Assembly (NCBI GenBank): GCA_032719365.1
Contig: CM064871.1
Span: forward strand, 70,846,383 to 70,910,382
Length of the DNA stretch: 64,000 bases
Direction: 5' to 3'
Source: Prinsepia uniflora
Lineage: Eukaryota > Streptophyta > Magnoliopsida > Rosales > Rosaceae
Shown here: positions 23,022-35,244 of the stretch, piece by piece
How the letters are laid out: each line of letters begins with the position of its first letter
Position numbering within the stretch: position 1 is the stretch's first letter
The notes under the pieces: model-generated
The model's database searches: none
Seen by the model: only the letters and a program-made list of their open reading frames with translations
What the model was told of the DNA's origin: nothing
Position numbers and translations under genes: made by a program

Positions 23022-24929
23022 TGTAACGACCCGTCCCGAATTCCGGGATTAGATTAGTGACTAATCTTGATTAGTGGGGTTGATCGGTGATTAGTTGGGC
23101 GAAATCGGACGAACAATGCAAAATGACCGTTTTGCCCCTAGTCGTGGGCAAAATGTTGACTTTTGATCGGGCGGTCAAACGGACTTTGACCGATGATCGT
23201 AACGTAGTTCAGGACGTCACGAGTTCATAGACAGGTGGAACGTTCGATTCCGACATTCGAGGAGAAAGTTATGATGTTCGGAAGCCGAGGGGCATTTTGG
23301 TAATTTGGCAGAAATGGGGCCAAATGTTGACTTTTGACCCAGGAGGTCCAATGGACGAGGGCCAAGGACCGTTACGTAGAACGTGTCGATACGAATTCAA
23401 TGACAGGTGGCATGCCGAAATCGGAGATTCGACGACGAAGTTATGGTCATGGGAACGAATTCGATTAACCAAACGAACCGGGATTTCGATTAAAATGTTA
23501 TTTTATTGTGAATAGTGACTGTTGAATCTGGATGCTTGGATGAGTGACAAGTGTCACTCATCCCTTGATTTGAGGCCCTAAATCTGGATCATGTTTCCAT
23601 TAATGATTTAAAATGTAATTAATTCCTTCTTTTAATCTCAGCTGTCTACTTCCTTTTCAAGATTGAATCTGGGCCGTCGATCTCATCTTTTCCTTTCCTT
23701 CATCTTCTGATCAGGCTCATCTCCCTCACTATGTTATATTTCCCACCCGAAAACACATACACACACACACCCCTCCTTCGACAAACACACCAACCCATCT
23801 CCTGTACTTATGTGAGAGAAACCAACCACTGGTGAGGGCTGAGAGATGACTGTGGTAGGCTGGGAACGACGGGAGACGGCGGGGTTGACGGCGGAGAAAG
23901 AAAAACAGAGGGGTCAAAACTCAAAAATTGGGAAATCGGTGCGGGCTGGTGTTTGATCATTTTGGAAGGATGAAGGAAGTTCCTGAGGTCAAACTAGGCA
24001 TGGTGGTGGCCACGGTGGTGACCCACAGCGGCGAGGTAAGCCCCAAACCCGTGAGTTTGTTTTCGGCTAAAAATGGCAGGATGGGTTTTACTGTTTTTCA
24101 ATCGATATGGTGATTAGGATGATGATCTTGAGGTTGCAACGAGTCTATGGGGATCGTTTTCGAAGGTAATGGTGGTCGGAGCTAAGAGCAGTCGACAGAG
24201 GAGTTTTGGCCGTGAGCTTCTCAATCAAGGAGGTACAATCTTGTAGGTGAAAACCCTGTTGAAAATGATCGAGGAATGGCTGAGAACCAATCGGGTTGAC
24301 CCGCGGGTCACGGCGACCCGGTTGCAGGACCCGTCCAAGCTTGACGATGATGAACAGTACCCCGCGCGTGGGATTCACGCGCAGGGGGTTCAACCGGCGC
24401 GTGGGGGCGCGTGTAAGGTATTTTGGGGAAACTTCCAACATGACTTTTAATTGATTCAATGTAACGAACATTTTGGGATTGGTTTTGTGTCGATCGGACA
24501 CCGTCTCGATATTGTTCGGGACGTCCGAAGGTTTTAAATCGAGTTTAAAAATTGTTAAAAATTTGGGAAAATTACGGGACTTTAATAGGATGTTAATGAA
24601 GAGGTTAGTGACCCTCTAATGTGATTTGGACAGGATTGGGAGTCCCAGTGATAGAGGTGTGGCCCGAGAAGGCCTATGGCACGCATATCGAGGTGTATCG
24701 TTAAACGGTCTGTGAGTGGATTTTGGTTTTATAAATTCTATGCATGCTTAACTGTTTTATATGGATTATGATTCTGATTGTATGATGTTGATTTGGATAT
24801 TGGTAAATTATACGGTTTCACGTATTTCGAGGTAATTTACGTGCTTACACGTAAATCGAGGTTTGTAGATTTTACACGGATTTTCCATACTTATGACTTG
24901 GATATAATATGATGAAATGGTTTTGAAAT

Positions 24930-25330
24930 TGGAAAGATGAGCTCGGGCTTGAGGCCCAATTGTTTTGGAAACCTCGGACTTGGGGTCCATTTGAGTTACG
25001 TAATCGGGCCGGGGCCCCAGTTGCTTTATGACGTAGGGCCAGGGGCCCAGTTGTTATGAAATCGGGCTAAGACCCATTTGAGTTATATTATCGGGCCAGG
25101 GGCCCAGTTGATTTACGAATTAGGGCCGTGGGCCCAGTGGTTTATAAAATCTGGCAGCGGTTTATAAAATCGGCATGAGGCCCAGTTGGGTTATAAATGT
25201 GATGTCGGGTCTGGGACCATACATTAATAAATGTGATTTCGGGTCTGGGACCCTATGTTTAATAAATGTGATTTCGGGTCAGAGACCCTAAATGGAATTG
25301 TAATGTTTATGGAGATTTCGGGCAAGGGCC
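24930..25330 (+). repeat. Tandem short-hairpin block in the E4 LTR
   Basis: About ten phrases such as GGGCC-GTG-GGCCC, GGGCC-AGG-GGCCC, GGGTC-TGG-GACCC and GGGTC-AGA-GACCC: 5-bp stems with 3-nt loops. Stem bases change in step from copy to copy. Confidence 0.7.
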
Positions 25331-25514
25331 CATTGTAATGCTGTGAAATGATTTAATAAAACTGTTTTCCATATACCATCTGGATACGAGGATATATGAT
25401 GGTCTCCTCTAGATGTCTGGGACACTAGGGAAATCACGGTGCATTGTCTGCGAGAGGTCATTGTACGGAGTTACCGGACCGTATAGTGACTCAGGAGCAG
25501 GATTGCTATGATTG

Positions 25515-25660
25515 AAGTCTGGGACGTCAGACATCTGTGATGTCAAAGATATTGACCCGGAGAGACCCCGGGCAGCACGCGTCGCTTATTATACCGTGAG
25601 ATATGACGTCTGGGACGTCAAGCGTCTGAGACGCTAAGCATCTGGGATGCTGGTGATGGT
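25515..25660 (+). promoter_or_regulatory. GACGTC-type micro-hairpin cluster in the E4 LTR
   Basis: Successive GACATC-TGT-GATGTC, GACGTC-TGG-GACGTC, AGCGTC-TGA-GACGCT and AGCATC-TGG-GATGCT. ACGT cores fit bZIP binding; a role in LTR transcription is inferred. Confidence 0.5.
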
Positions 25661-26251
25661 AATGTGGTAAATATGGATTAATGAATCTATGAAATGGCTT
25701 TTCGGTTGGATTTGTGTTTATGTGGTAAAAATGGATTATTGGTTATTGAAATGGTATTTCGGGTCGGGGACCCTAACTGGTTTTGGATTTATGGATTTAT
25801 GTTTATGGCTTGGGGCGGTGGCTCACCTGGTTTTGTATGTCTGGATGTGGTATTCCACAGTTTTGGGCTGAGTTCCCACACTTGGTTTTGAGTTACGGTT
25901 TTTGGGCTAAGGCCCTAATGTCTTGATTGAACAAATGTTTTGGTTACTGGTTTTCGTGGCATGCATACGTTTTTATTGGAGGGCATAAATGTCTTATAAA
26001 TGTGTTTAATGAACTTAATGATTTTCGTTTACTCACAGCTTTTATTGGTTTTAATGCCCTTCAGGTTGATCACGGATGCGACTGCAGCAGAGACTGGGAC
26101 ATTGCACGCCTCCTCCATCGATCCTTGCGCACTCTGGAAGCCCCGTTTGGGCAGTGACTTTTGGTTATCCCTTGTCTGACACCTCTTGTTGGACGGGAGC
26201 AGGGCACATTCCACAGTAATCCCGGGGGGATTGGGATGGGTCTTGTCAACT

Positions 26252-26263
26252 TGGTATCAGAGC
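26252..26263 (+). other. Primer-binding site of E4 (initiator tRNA-Met)
   Basis: TGGTATCAGAGC, 3 nt after the LTR end. Confidence 0.92.
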
Positions 26264-28481
26264 AGGGTTGCTCTTTTTGTGCTCGCAGGTCGAGGTTGTG
26301 ATATCTCTTTGGGCTGCAGTTCGTTATCAACCTGATGGATAATTTTTGGGTTTTAATCGCGGATAAAGTAAGTTTGGCCCGATACGCCGTGCGTTAATGT
26401 GATTCGACCCAAGTGGGGTTGATTGCGATGAACTGGTGATGTGGGACTGTCGGTTCGGTCATGTGATATTAGATTTTTGTGCTGTTGGGAACAGCTGGGT
26501 TCGAGGAACCCCAGTTGAGTAATGGTCTAAAATGTGAACCCTTGTGAGGATTGCTAGTGTGAGGGATGTTGGTACATCGGAGTTAGCCGATGACCTTAGT
26601 GGTGGAACCCGTGTAGATGGGATGATAAGATTGACTTTGACGTCTATACGATGTCAGGACCGCGGGGTCGGTCAGGTTGTGGATTTTATATTACTGAGAG
26701 TAGTTGGGTTCGGTGGAACCATAGGGCGTAATTGTGGAACCCTAGTATATGATGGATTAAAAAGGTGAACCTTAGTCGTGACTAGTGGGTGAGAACTTGT
26801 GCTGCGACGAGCGGCTGAGGTCATGGATGACCATGTGGATTACTCTAGTGAGTCTAGTCGGAACGATGAGATTCGATCCATGGGTACGGTATGAGATAAA
26901 TTATGGAATCCCGAGTTAGACCAGGTACTGTGTGATGTGTGGATACGGATCTCGATAGCAATGATTGTTGGTCGGTAGTTGTGTGGAGATGACTGGCTAT
27001 CGAGGGCATTAGGTGTGGTTGCAGTACTTGGGGATCAGGGGACGTTCAGGGAACGTTCATTGTCCTGATGTGGATTGTCAGAATGGTGATACCCATAGTT
27101 GAGGGGTACGAGTAGAGGTACGAGATCATCGCTCGGTATGAGCGGAGATCATGGGTTGTCATATTTGCACACGATGTGCAAGTATGGATGTTAGTATGTT
27201 GGTACTTTTGTGCTGATGCTAGTATGGATGCATGGGTGCTGATACTAGTGTTGGTGCTGGTACTAGCGCTGGTGCTAGTGTCGGTGATTGTGATGACGAT
27301 GAGCCACGAGTTGGGGCGTGACTCCGTCATGATGGACATTTGTTCGGTATTTGAGATTTGGTAGTGGTTGAGTGATGGACTGGATGGGATCCAGTTGAGA
27401 TTGTGATGTGTTGGGATTAGTCCCGACAGTGGTAAAATGACAAGTAATGAGTGGATAAAAAGGTATGATTGAGACTTGAGTAATCTTGGGATGACGTCCC
27501 CTACGTCATGAGAATTAGTGGATTTGGGGAGTTGTTGGCAACTCCGAGATTAGTGTGATTGTATGTTTCTAATATCCCCAAAATGTACATGGAAATGATT
27601 AGAATTGGAAGAGACGAGGAAAACCATTGGTGGTATAGATGTGGGATTTTGTGATCGAGAATAACTTGGAGAACTAAGTGTTGAACCTGTAAAGGTTGAG
27701 ATATGAGAATGAAACAGTAATGAATTACGTCATTTTGGAAATGGTTATTAATGGACATGAGGTCCGAATAATGGATTGATTACGGACACGTGGTTGTCCA
27801 AGTGAATTGAGGAGGTAGGAAGTCCAGTGGTTGGACTTGACATCTCGTTGGGAGCATGTCTGTTTCCAACATGGTTGGAACCTTAGTTTCGAGGAGAGTT
27901 GTGATTGTGGGACGAGAGGAGTGCTCGTTTCGCATTGATAATAGGTATTCTGAAGTCATTGGGGCTGGCTTCTTGTTTTCTGCCCTGGAAGACGTTGATT
28001 GTAGTTACCAGTACGTTGACCGTGTATCGGTTGGTGGGCTCATGTGTGGTTTGGGGTCATCAGGAGGAGTTGAGTATTCGAAGTTAGTTAAACGAGATTC
28101 CTCATTTATGCTTGGTGGTAGACGATGTTGGTTTACATGGCGTGGTTAGTGCAGCGAGTTTTGTTTACATTCAAGTAGGATGAGTATTGGTGTCATCGTG
28201 TTGGATCATCCTTGCTTTTTCCTAGGTGGAATGACAAGGATCGATACGAGGTAATCAGTGAGAATTCACAGTTTCGGCGTGTCTCATCGTTGACTGATCT
28301 GTTTAGATGAGGGAGTTGGTTGTCGAACGACGTGACAATATGCAGATTAGTTGAGGGTGTAAGACCCTATGGTTTGGAGTCTAGTAGTTAACTGTGTGGA
28401 TCCTAGGTGGGGCAGGATCGTGACGGTTGTAGTCGAGGACTGGACTACAATGGAGGAAAACAAATAGAGAATCATCTAGGC

Positions 28482-28613
28482 TCAACAAATGTAGGGAGCC
28501 ATAAAAAAATGTTAAATTTTTGGATAAATTTGCTGAGTCTTTTGCATACCCAATTTGGAGTTTTTAGATAAAATTTTAATTCAAGTTATTTTAAATTCAC
28601 ATTTGTTGAGTAT
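28482..28613. mobile_element. Possible 130-bp MITE
   Basis: A perfect 12-bp inverted repeat CTCAACAAATGT / ACATTTGTTGAG bounds about 130 bp of AT-rich, non-coding sequence close to the E4 truncation point. No convincing target duplication is visible, so it may be a chance or decayed pair. Confidence 0.4.
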
Positions 28614-29565
28614 GTTAGAGATGCGCAAGCAAGCAATGACAACAAACAAAATGAAATACATGTAACACTGGTGATGTACATGCTTGAAGCGAGCAATGGC
28701 AGTACAGAAATATCCAACTCATGCAACAGTTGCCGGCGGTATCTACCTCCCTTTCGTTGCCGACCAACCTTCCCTAGTTCTCTCCATTTTCTTTCTATGC
28801 TTCTCCCTCTCACTTTTATGTCTCCATTTTTTTTTCCATTTCTCCTTTCCAATTTTCTTTTTCATTCTCTTTGTCACTCTCCCAATTCCTTCACAAAACA
28901 GAGGCAGAGACTTTGAGGCTTAAGCCGCCAATTGAATGGACATAATTGAGAAAGAAAGGACGATTGATGATGGGTTTGGCCTGTGGAAATCAATTTGGGG
29001 GTCTAATTGTGAGCTTTATGGGATTTTGATTCATGGGTTTGGGATAACTAAATAGTACACAAGGAAGGAAAAAGAGACACTTATCTAATTCGTTTCTCTT
29101 TTTAAAACAAAAACCAAAAGAGAGCTGCATTTCATGGTTGCTGTTTTTTCCTATAATCACCAAAAACAAAATGCCAATATAGATCTCCCAAAACACACAG
29201 AGTGAAAAGACAGAGATTGAGATGTTAATCGCAAAGGCACGATGGTGGTGAAGAGGGGGATGAGGGATACGACAAAGCAGACGACCGAATTAAAATAGAA
29301 TGTGAGAGGAAGAAACAGATAAATAAATTGGAGAGAAAGTTAGACGGCAGCAAAATGGAGGCAACCACCGCTGGCAACTGTTAGGTGGGTTGGAGGAAAA
29401 GGAGATCGATGAGCTTTCTAGGCTAAATAAATTTTATTTTAGTTTAATTACTTTTTTTTGTAAATATTTATAATTCATAAATGTTAATATTTGCCAGACT
29501 TAATTTTAAAAAAAGACGACAACATTATAATGAGTGGTGAGCATTTTGTCGCACACCAGGTGGTG
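28614..29565. other. Unassigned, non-repeated sequence
   Basis: A T/C-rich stretch (28740-28900) and mixed AT-rich DNA. I see no gene, RNA or mobile-element signature. Open frames at 28586-28923 overlap on both strands and arise from the low-complexity pyrimidine tract. Confidence 0.5.
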
Positions 29566-30468
29566 AGCAAGATTACACCCTTTTCGTAAATACTGCTTAA
29601 TAATCTTAATGTTCGTTGTAATTGTTCAAGTCCCGATAAGGGTTTGAATTAAATGAGTTATGTGGTAAAACAAAATATAATGGGAAGGTAGGCAGCTCAT
29701 TAAGACACCATTACTAGGGACAGATTTGGCGATGAAAGGCTTGACTTGAATGAGTTTCGGCGTTAAAAAAAGACAATGAATGAGTTTAGGCGGTAAAAAA
29801 ACAAAAAAGGACCGTGAAAAGCAGATGGGGATGGAGGTGATGTATCCTTTTTGTTTTATTATGGGTTCCACCAATCACTTTTTCAACTTTTGTTTTTTTG
29901 TGGCGTACAGTTTTGTCAAACAGCGCAAAACTCGTTATCCTTTTTCCTCCTTTCCCATTTTATATGCTAGATGTGCATATGACCTTCACGCCCTCTGCCT
30001 CTGCAGTCTGCACCTCCCCTCTCATATTCTGCTATCAACTTTTTTCGTTGTTCCCACGAATACATTATGATATAAAGTACCCATAATTCAACAAAGCTTC
30101 TGAACCGCATGTCCATAGTACTTAATATTCATCAACCTAATTACGAATGGTAGTTAGTGCATATATATAACAGTTGTTGTATATATATATATATGAGTTA
30201 GTATATATATGACAATTAGTGCTTATAAATAAGAGTAGTTAGTATATATGCCAGGATTGGTGCATATAAATAAGAGTTAGTGCATATATATAAGAGTTAT
30301 TGCATATATATATATATACGTTAGAATTAGTGCATATGAATAAGAGTAGTAAGTATATATGTCAGGATTGGTGCATATAAATAAGATTTAGTGCATATAC
30401 AAAAGTTAGTATACAATATGTTTGCTCTTCTTTTGAATGCTATTCGCTTGCAACTACATTCAAATCTA

Positions 30469-30552
30469 GGTTCACTCCCCCTCCTAGAATTCGTTGGAAT
30501 AAGCTTATTAAATAGGCTTATTAAATCCAACAACTAGGAAGGGGAGTGAACC
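30469..30552 (+). ncRNA. Family A hairpin, copy A2
   Basis: 84 nt: 12 bp GGTTCACTCCCC with GGGGAGTGAACC, one mismatch, 6 bp TCCTAG with CTAGGA, small internal loop, 6 bp GTTGGA with TCCAAC, then ATAAGC with GCTTAT around an 11-nt loop. Size and shape are MIRNA-like. ATG of the short conserved frame follows 7 nt later. Expression unknown; could equally be a structured leader or a plain inverted repeat. Confidence 0.5.
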
Positions 30553-32163
30553 GGATATGGATGTACTTGCTCGTCTTCTTACTTTGGATGAGCGTATTAA
30601 AAAATATTTGTTCTTTGACGAAGAGGAGAAGACTATAAGAGAGGAGGGGAAGAAGATGAGAAGATTAGAAGAGACGAGGATGAGAAGAGAAGAGTAGAAG
30701 AGAGGTTAGTTATAATCTTCTATATATAGAAGATAGGATCTTGAATTCGGAGTTGTGGTGCAGCTTGGTAGGGTTGCAATTCAAGACATGGTAAGTTGCC
30801 GACATAATGAGCCATTGAAATATGTGGTCCTGTGCATTACGCGAAACATTTAAAAGCCACCCTCCCACCCTTTTCAATTTCAGGCTACTTGCAAATTATA
30901 TTGTTCTTTGCTCGACCTTTAAAACTAACCAATCTAGATGCTTGTAATTAATAAAGTAAACTAACCAATCTAGATTCTTGTAATTAATATGAGGAATTTT
31001 TGTTGTTTTGTGGTAACAAATTTTGAAGAAAGTGGGTTGGTACTTGGTAAGTTGGAAAAATTAACAAACAACGGAGGGTTGATTTTTATTTTTATATTTT
31101 TGGGTAATGAAGATGAAAATTTAATGCATGCATGTATGTATGTATTGAATACATTTATCAACTAATATTACAACGATTTTTTTAGTAAATAGTTTTTTTA
31201 TATTTGTGTTAGATTTGATTAAAAGGTAGTAGATTGGAGAAAGAAAGAAAAGGTGAAGAGTGGACGAAGAATGAAGAGAGGGAACAATATAGAAAAAAGA
31301 AAGTGTATATGAAAGAGTATGTTAAATGAAAGCTCCTAACTATTGGAATTTATTTTCAATTTCAAAATTTTGTTTCATTATTAATTTTAAATTATCTCGT
31401 TTTATTCATTTTCTTCATTTCTTTATTCGTCTAAATTATCTATATTTCTAATATAAAGTATTTATATTTCTAATATAAAGCATGAAAATTCAAAATGAAA
31501 TAACTATTAAAAAGTCTAATTACGACACTTACTATTTAAAATAAAAACTAAAATGATGGCAGCATTTTACTGCTTAATAATCTCAATGTTCGTTGTAATT
31601 GTTCAAGTCCCGATAAGGGTTTGAATTAAATGAGTTAAGTGGTAAAACAAAATATAATGGGAAGGTAGGCAGCTCACTAAGATGCCATTACTAGGGATGG
31701 ATTTGGCGATGAAAGGCTTGAATTGAATGAGTTTCAGCGTTAAAAAAAGACAATGAATGAGTTTAGGCGGTAAAAAAACAAAAAAGGACCGTGAAAAGCA
31801 GATGGGGATGGAGGTGATGTATCCTTTTTGTTTTATTATGGGTTCCACCAATAACTTTTTCAACTTTTGTTTTTTTGTGGCGTACAGTTTTGTCAAAGAG
31901 CGCAAAACTCGTTATCCTTTTTCCTCCTTTCCCATTTTTTATGCTAGATGTGCACATGACCTTCGCGCCCTCTGCCTCTGCAGTCTGCAGTCTGCACCTC
32001 CCCTCTCATATTCTGCTACCAACTTTTTTCGTTGTTCCTACGAATACATTATGATATAAAGTACCCATAATTCAACAAAGCTTCTGAACCGCATGTCCAT
32101 AGTACTTAATATTCATCAACCTAATTACGAATGGTAGTTAGTGCATATATATAACAGTTGCTG

Positions 32164-32194
<31 letters not shown>

Positions 32195-32466
32195 TAGTAT
32201 ATATGTGAGAATTAGTGCATATAAATAAGAGTAGTTAGTATATATGTCAGGATTGGTGCATATAAATAAGAGTTAGTGCATATATATAAGAGTTATTGCA
32301 TATATATATATATATATGTTAGAATTAGTGCATATGAATAAGAGTAGTAAGTATATATGTCAGGATTGGTGCATATAAATAAGAGTTAGTGCATATACAA
32401 AAGTTAGTATACAATATGTTTGCTCTTCTTTTGAATGTTATTCGCTTGCAACTACATTCAAATCTA

Positions 32467-32550
32467 GGTTCACTCCCCCTCCTAGAATTTGTTGGAATAA
32501 GCTTATTAAATAGGCTTATTAAATCCAGCAACTAGGAAGGGGAGTGAACC
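32467..32550 (+). ncRNA. Family A hairpin, copy A3
   Basis: Same stem as A2, with two single-base differences, both outside the 12-bp lower stem. Confidence 0.5.
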
Positions 32551-33384
32551 GGATATGGATGTACTTGCTTGTCTTCTTACTTTGGATGAGCGTATTAAAA
32601 AATATTTGTTGTTTTACAAAGAGGAGAAGACTAGAAGAGAAGAGGGGAAGAAGAAGAGAAGATTCGAAGAGACGAGGATGAGAAGAGAAGAGTAGAAGAG
32701 AGGTTAGTTATAATCTTCAATATATAGAAGATAGGATCTTGAATTCGGAGGTGTGGTGCAGCTTGGTAGGGTTGCAATTCAATACATGGTAAGTTGCCGA
32801 CATAATGAGTCATTGAAATATGTGGTCCTGTGCATTATGCCAAACATTTAAAAGCCACCCTCCCACCCTTTTCAATTTCAGGCTACTTTCAAATTATGTG
32901 GTTCTTTGCTCGACGTTTAAAACTAACCAATCTAGATGCTTGTAATTAATAAAGTAAACTAACCAATCTAGATGCTTGAAATTAATAAAGTAGTCTAGTC
33001 TTATCAATCACATGAGGAATTTTTGTTGCTTTGTGGTATCAAATTTTGAAGAAAGTGGGTTGGTATATAACAGTTGCTGTATATATATATGAGTTAGTAT
33101 ATATGTGAGAATTAGTGCTTATAAATAAGAGTAGATAGTATATATGTCAGGATTGGTGCATATAAATAAGAGTTAGTGCATATATATAAGAGTTAGTGCA
33201 TATATATAAGAGTTGTTGCATATATATATATATATGTTAGAATTAGTGCATATGAATAAGAGTAGTAAGTATATATGTCAGGATTGGTGCATATAAATAA
33301 GAGTTAGTGCATATACAAAAGTTAGTATACAATATGTTTGCTCTTCTTTTGAATGTTATTCGCTTGCAACTACATTCAAATCTA

Positions 33385-33468
33385 GGTTCACTCCCTCTCC
33401 TAGAATTCGTTGGAATAAGCTTATTAAATAGGCTTATTAAATCCAGCAACTAGGAAGGGGAGTGAACC
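33385..33468 (+). ncRNA. Family A hairpin, copy A4
   Basis: Same fold; one C-to-T change in the 5' arm leaves a T-G wobble, so pairing persists. Confidence 0.5.
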
Positions 33469-35095
33469 AGATATGGATGTACTTGCTCGTCTTCTTACTT
33501 TTGTTGAGCGTATTAAAAAATATTTGTTCTTTGACGAAAAGGAGGAGACTAGAAGAGGGGAGGGGAAGAAGATGAGAAGATTAGAAGAGACGAGGATGAG
33601 AAGAGAAGAGTAGAAGAGAGGTTAGTTATAATCTTCTATATATAGAAGTTAGGATCTGGAATTCGGAGGTGTGGTGTAGCTTGGTAGGGTTGCAATTCAA
33701 GACATGGTAAGTTGAAGACATAATGAGTCATTGTAATATGTGGTCCTGTGCATTATGCCAAACATTTAAAAGTCACCTTCCCACCCTTTTCAACTTCAAG
33801 CTACTTGCAAATTATGTGGTTCTTTGCTTGACCTTTAAAACTAACCAATCTAGATGCTTGTAATTAATAAAGTAAACTAACCAATCTAGATGCTTGTAAT
33901 TAATAAAGTAGTCTAGTCTTATCAATCACATGAGGAATTTTTGTTGTTTTGTGGTAACAAATTTTGAAGAAAGTGGGTTGGTACTTGGTAAGTTGGAAAA
34001 ATTAACAAAGAATGGAGGGTTGATTTTTATTTTTATATTTTAGGGTAATGAAGATGAAAATTTAATGCATGCATGTATGCATGTATTGAATACATTTATC
34101 AACTAATATTACAACGATTTTTTTTAGTAATTAGTTTTTTATATTTTTGTTAGATTGATTAAAAGGTAGTACATTGGAGAAAGAAAGAAAAGGTGAAGAG
34201 TGGATGAAGAATGAAGAGAGGGAACAATATAGAAAAAAGAAAGTGTATATGAAAGAGTATGTTAAATGAAAGCTCCTAACTATTGGAATTTATTTTCAAT
34301 TTCAAAATTTTGTTTCATTATTAATTTTAAATTATCTCGTTTTATTCATTTTCTTCATTTCTTTCTTCGTCTAAATTATCTATATTTCTAATATAAAGTA
34401 TTTATATTTCTAATATAAAGCATGACAATTCAAAATCAAATAACTATTAAAAAGTCTAATTACGACACTTATTATTTAAAATAAAAAATAAAGGGCGGCA
34501 GCATTTTACTGCTTAATAATCTCAATGTTCGTTGTAATTGTTCAAGTCCCGATAAGGGTTTGAATTGAATGAGTTAAGTGGCAAAACAAAATATAATGGG
34601 AAGGTCGGCAGCTCATTAAGACGCCATTACTAGGGATGGATTTGGCGATGAAAGGCTTGAATTGAATGAGTTTCGGCGTTAAAAAAAACAATGAATGAGT
34701 TTAGGCAGTAAAAAAACAAAAAAGGACAGTGAAATGCAGATGGGGATGGAGGTGATGTATCCTTTTTGTTTTATTATGGGTTCCACCAATGACTTTTTCA
34801 ACTTTTGTTTTTTTGTGGCGTACAGTTTTATCAAACAGCGCAAAACTTGTTATCCTTTTTCCTCCTTTAACATTTTTTATGCTAGACGTGCACATGACCT
34901 TCGCGCCCTCTGCCTCTGCAGTCTACACCTCCCCTCTCATATTCTGCTATCAACTTTTTTCGTTGTTCCTACGAATACATTATGATATAAGTACCCATAA
35001 TTCAACAAAGCTTCTAAACCGCATGTCCATAGTTCTTAATATTCATCAACATAATTACGAATGGTAGTTAGTGCATATATATAACAGTTGATGTG

Positions 35096-35130
<35 letters not shown>

Positions 35131-35244
35131 GAGTTGGTATATATGTGAGAACTAGTGCATAGAAATAAGAGTAGTCAGGATTGGTGCATATAAATAAGAG
35201 TTAGTGCATATATATAAGAGTTATTGCATATATAGAAGATATAT

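Larger units (their letters stand above)
23022..26248 (+). repeat. 5' LTR of E4 (3.23 kb)
   Basis: Begins TGTAACGACCCGTCCCGAAT and ends GGGTCTTGTCA. Same subfamily as the E1 LTR, including hairpin repeats at 24930-25330 and the GACGTC-type hairpins at 25515-25660. Confidence 0.9.
23022..28443 (+). mobile_element. LARD-like LTR retrotransposon E4, 3'-truncated
   Basis: 5' LTR 23022-26248, primer site, then an interior homologous to the E2 interior from 15482 down to about 13340. At about 28443 homology stops; there is no polypurine tract, 3' LTR or matching target duplication, and the expected continuation of the host A unit (GCTAGATGTGCAC) is also missing. A deletion has therefore removed the 3' end with neighbouring DNA. 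No coding capacity seen. Confidence 0.85.
29566..35244 (+). repeat. Family A tandem array (~2-kb units)
   Basis: Two direct units and parts of two more. The marker GATATAAAGTACCCATAATT recurs near 30070 and 32050 (period about 1.98 kb), with a variant near 34982; the hairpin marker recurs at 30469, 32467 and 33385. Order in a unit: lead-in with TTTAGGCGGTAAAAAAAC, TA-rich sub-repeats, hairpin, ATGGATGTACTTGC, GA-rich segment, 20-bp palindrome, donor-like GGTAAGTTGCC, AT-rich tail. Unit 2 is cut short at about 33063 and joined to the TA-rich region of the next. Same-frame short peptides recur between units but carry indels. Confidence 0.88.

Noticed and set aside
29780..35067. Recurring 96-100-codon frames starting MSLGGKKTKKD
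   Set aside because: They begin at a non-ATG codon, shift frame between copies through indels in homopolymers, and overlap open frames on the other strand; conserved only because the DNA unit is repeated.
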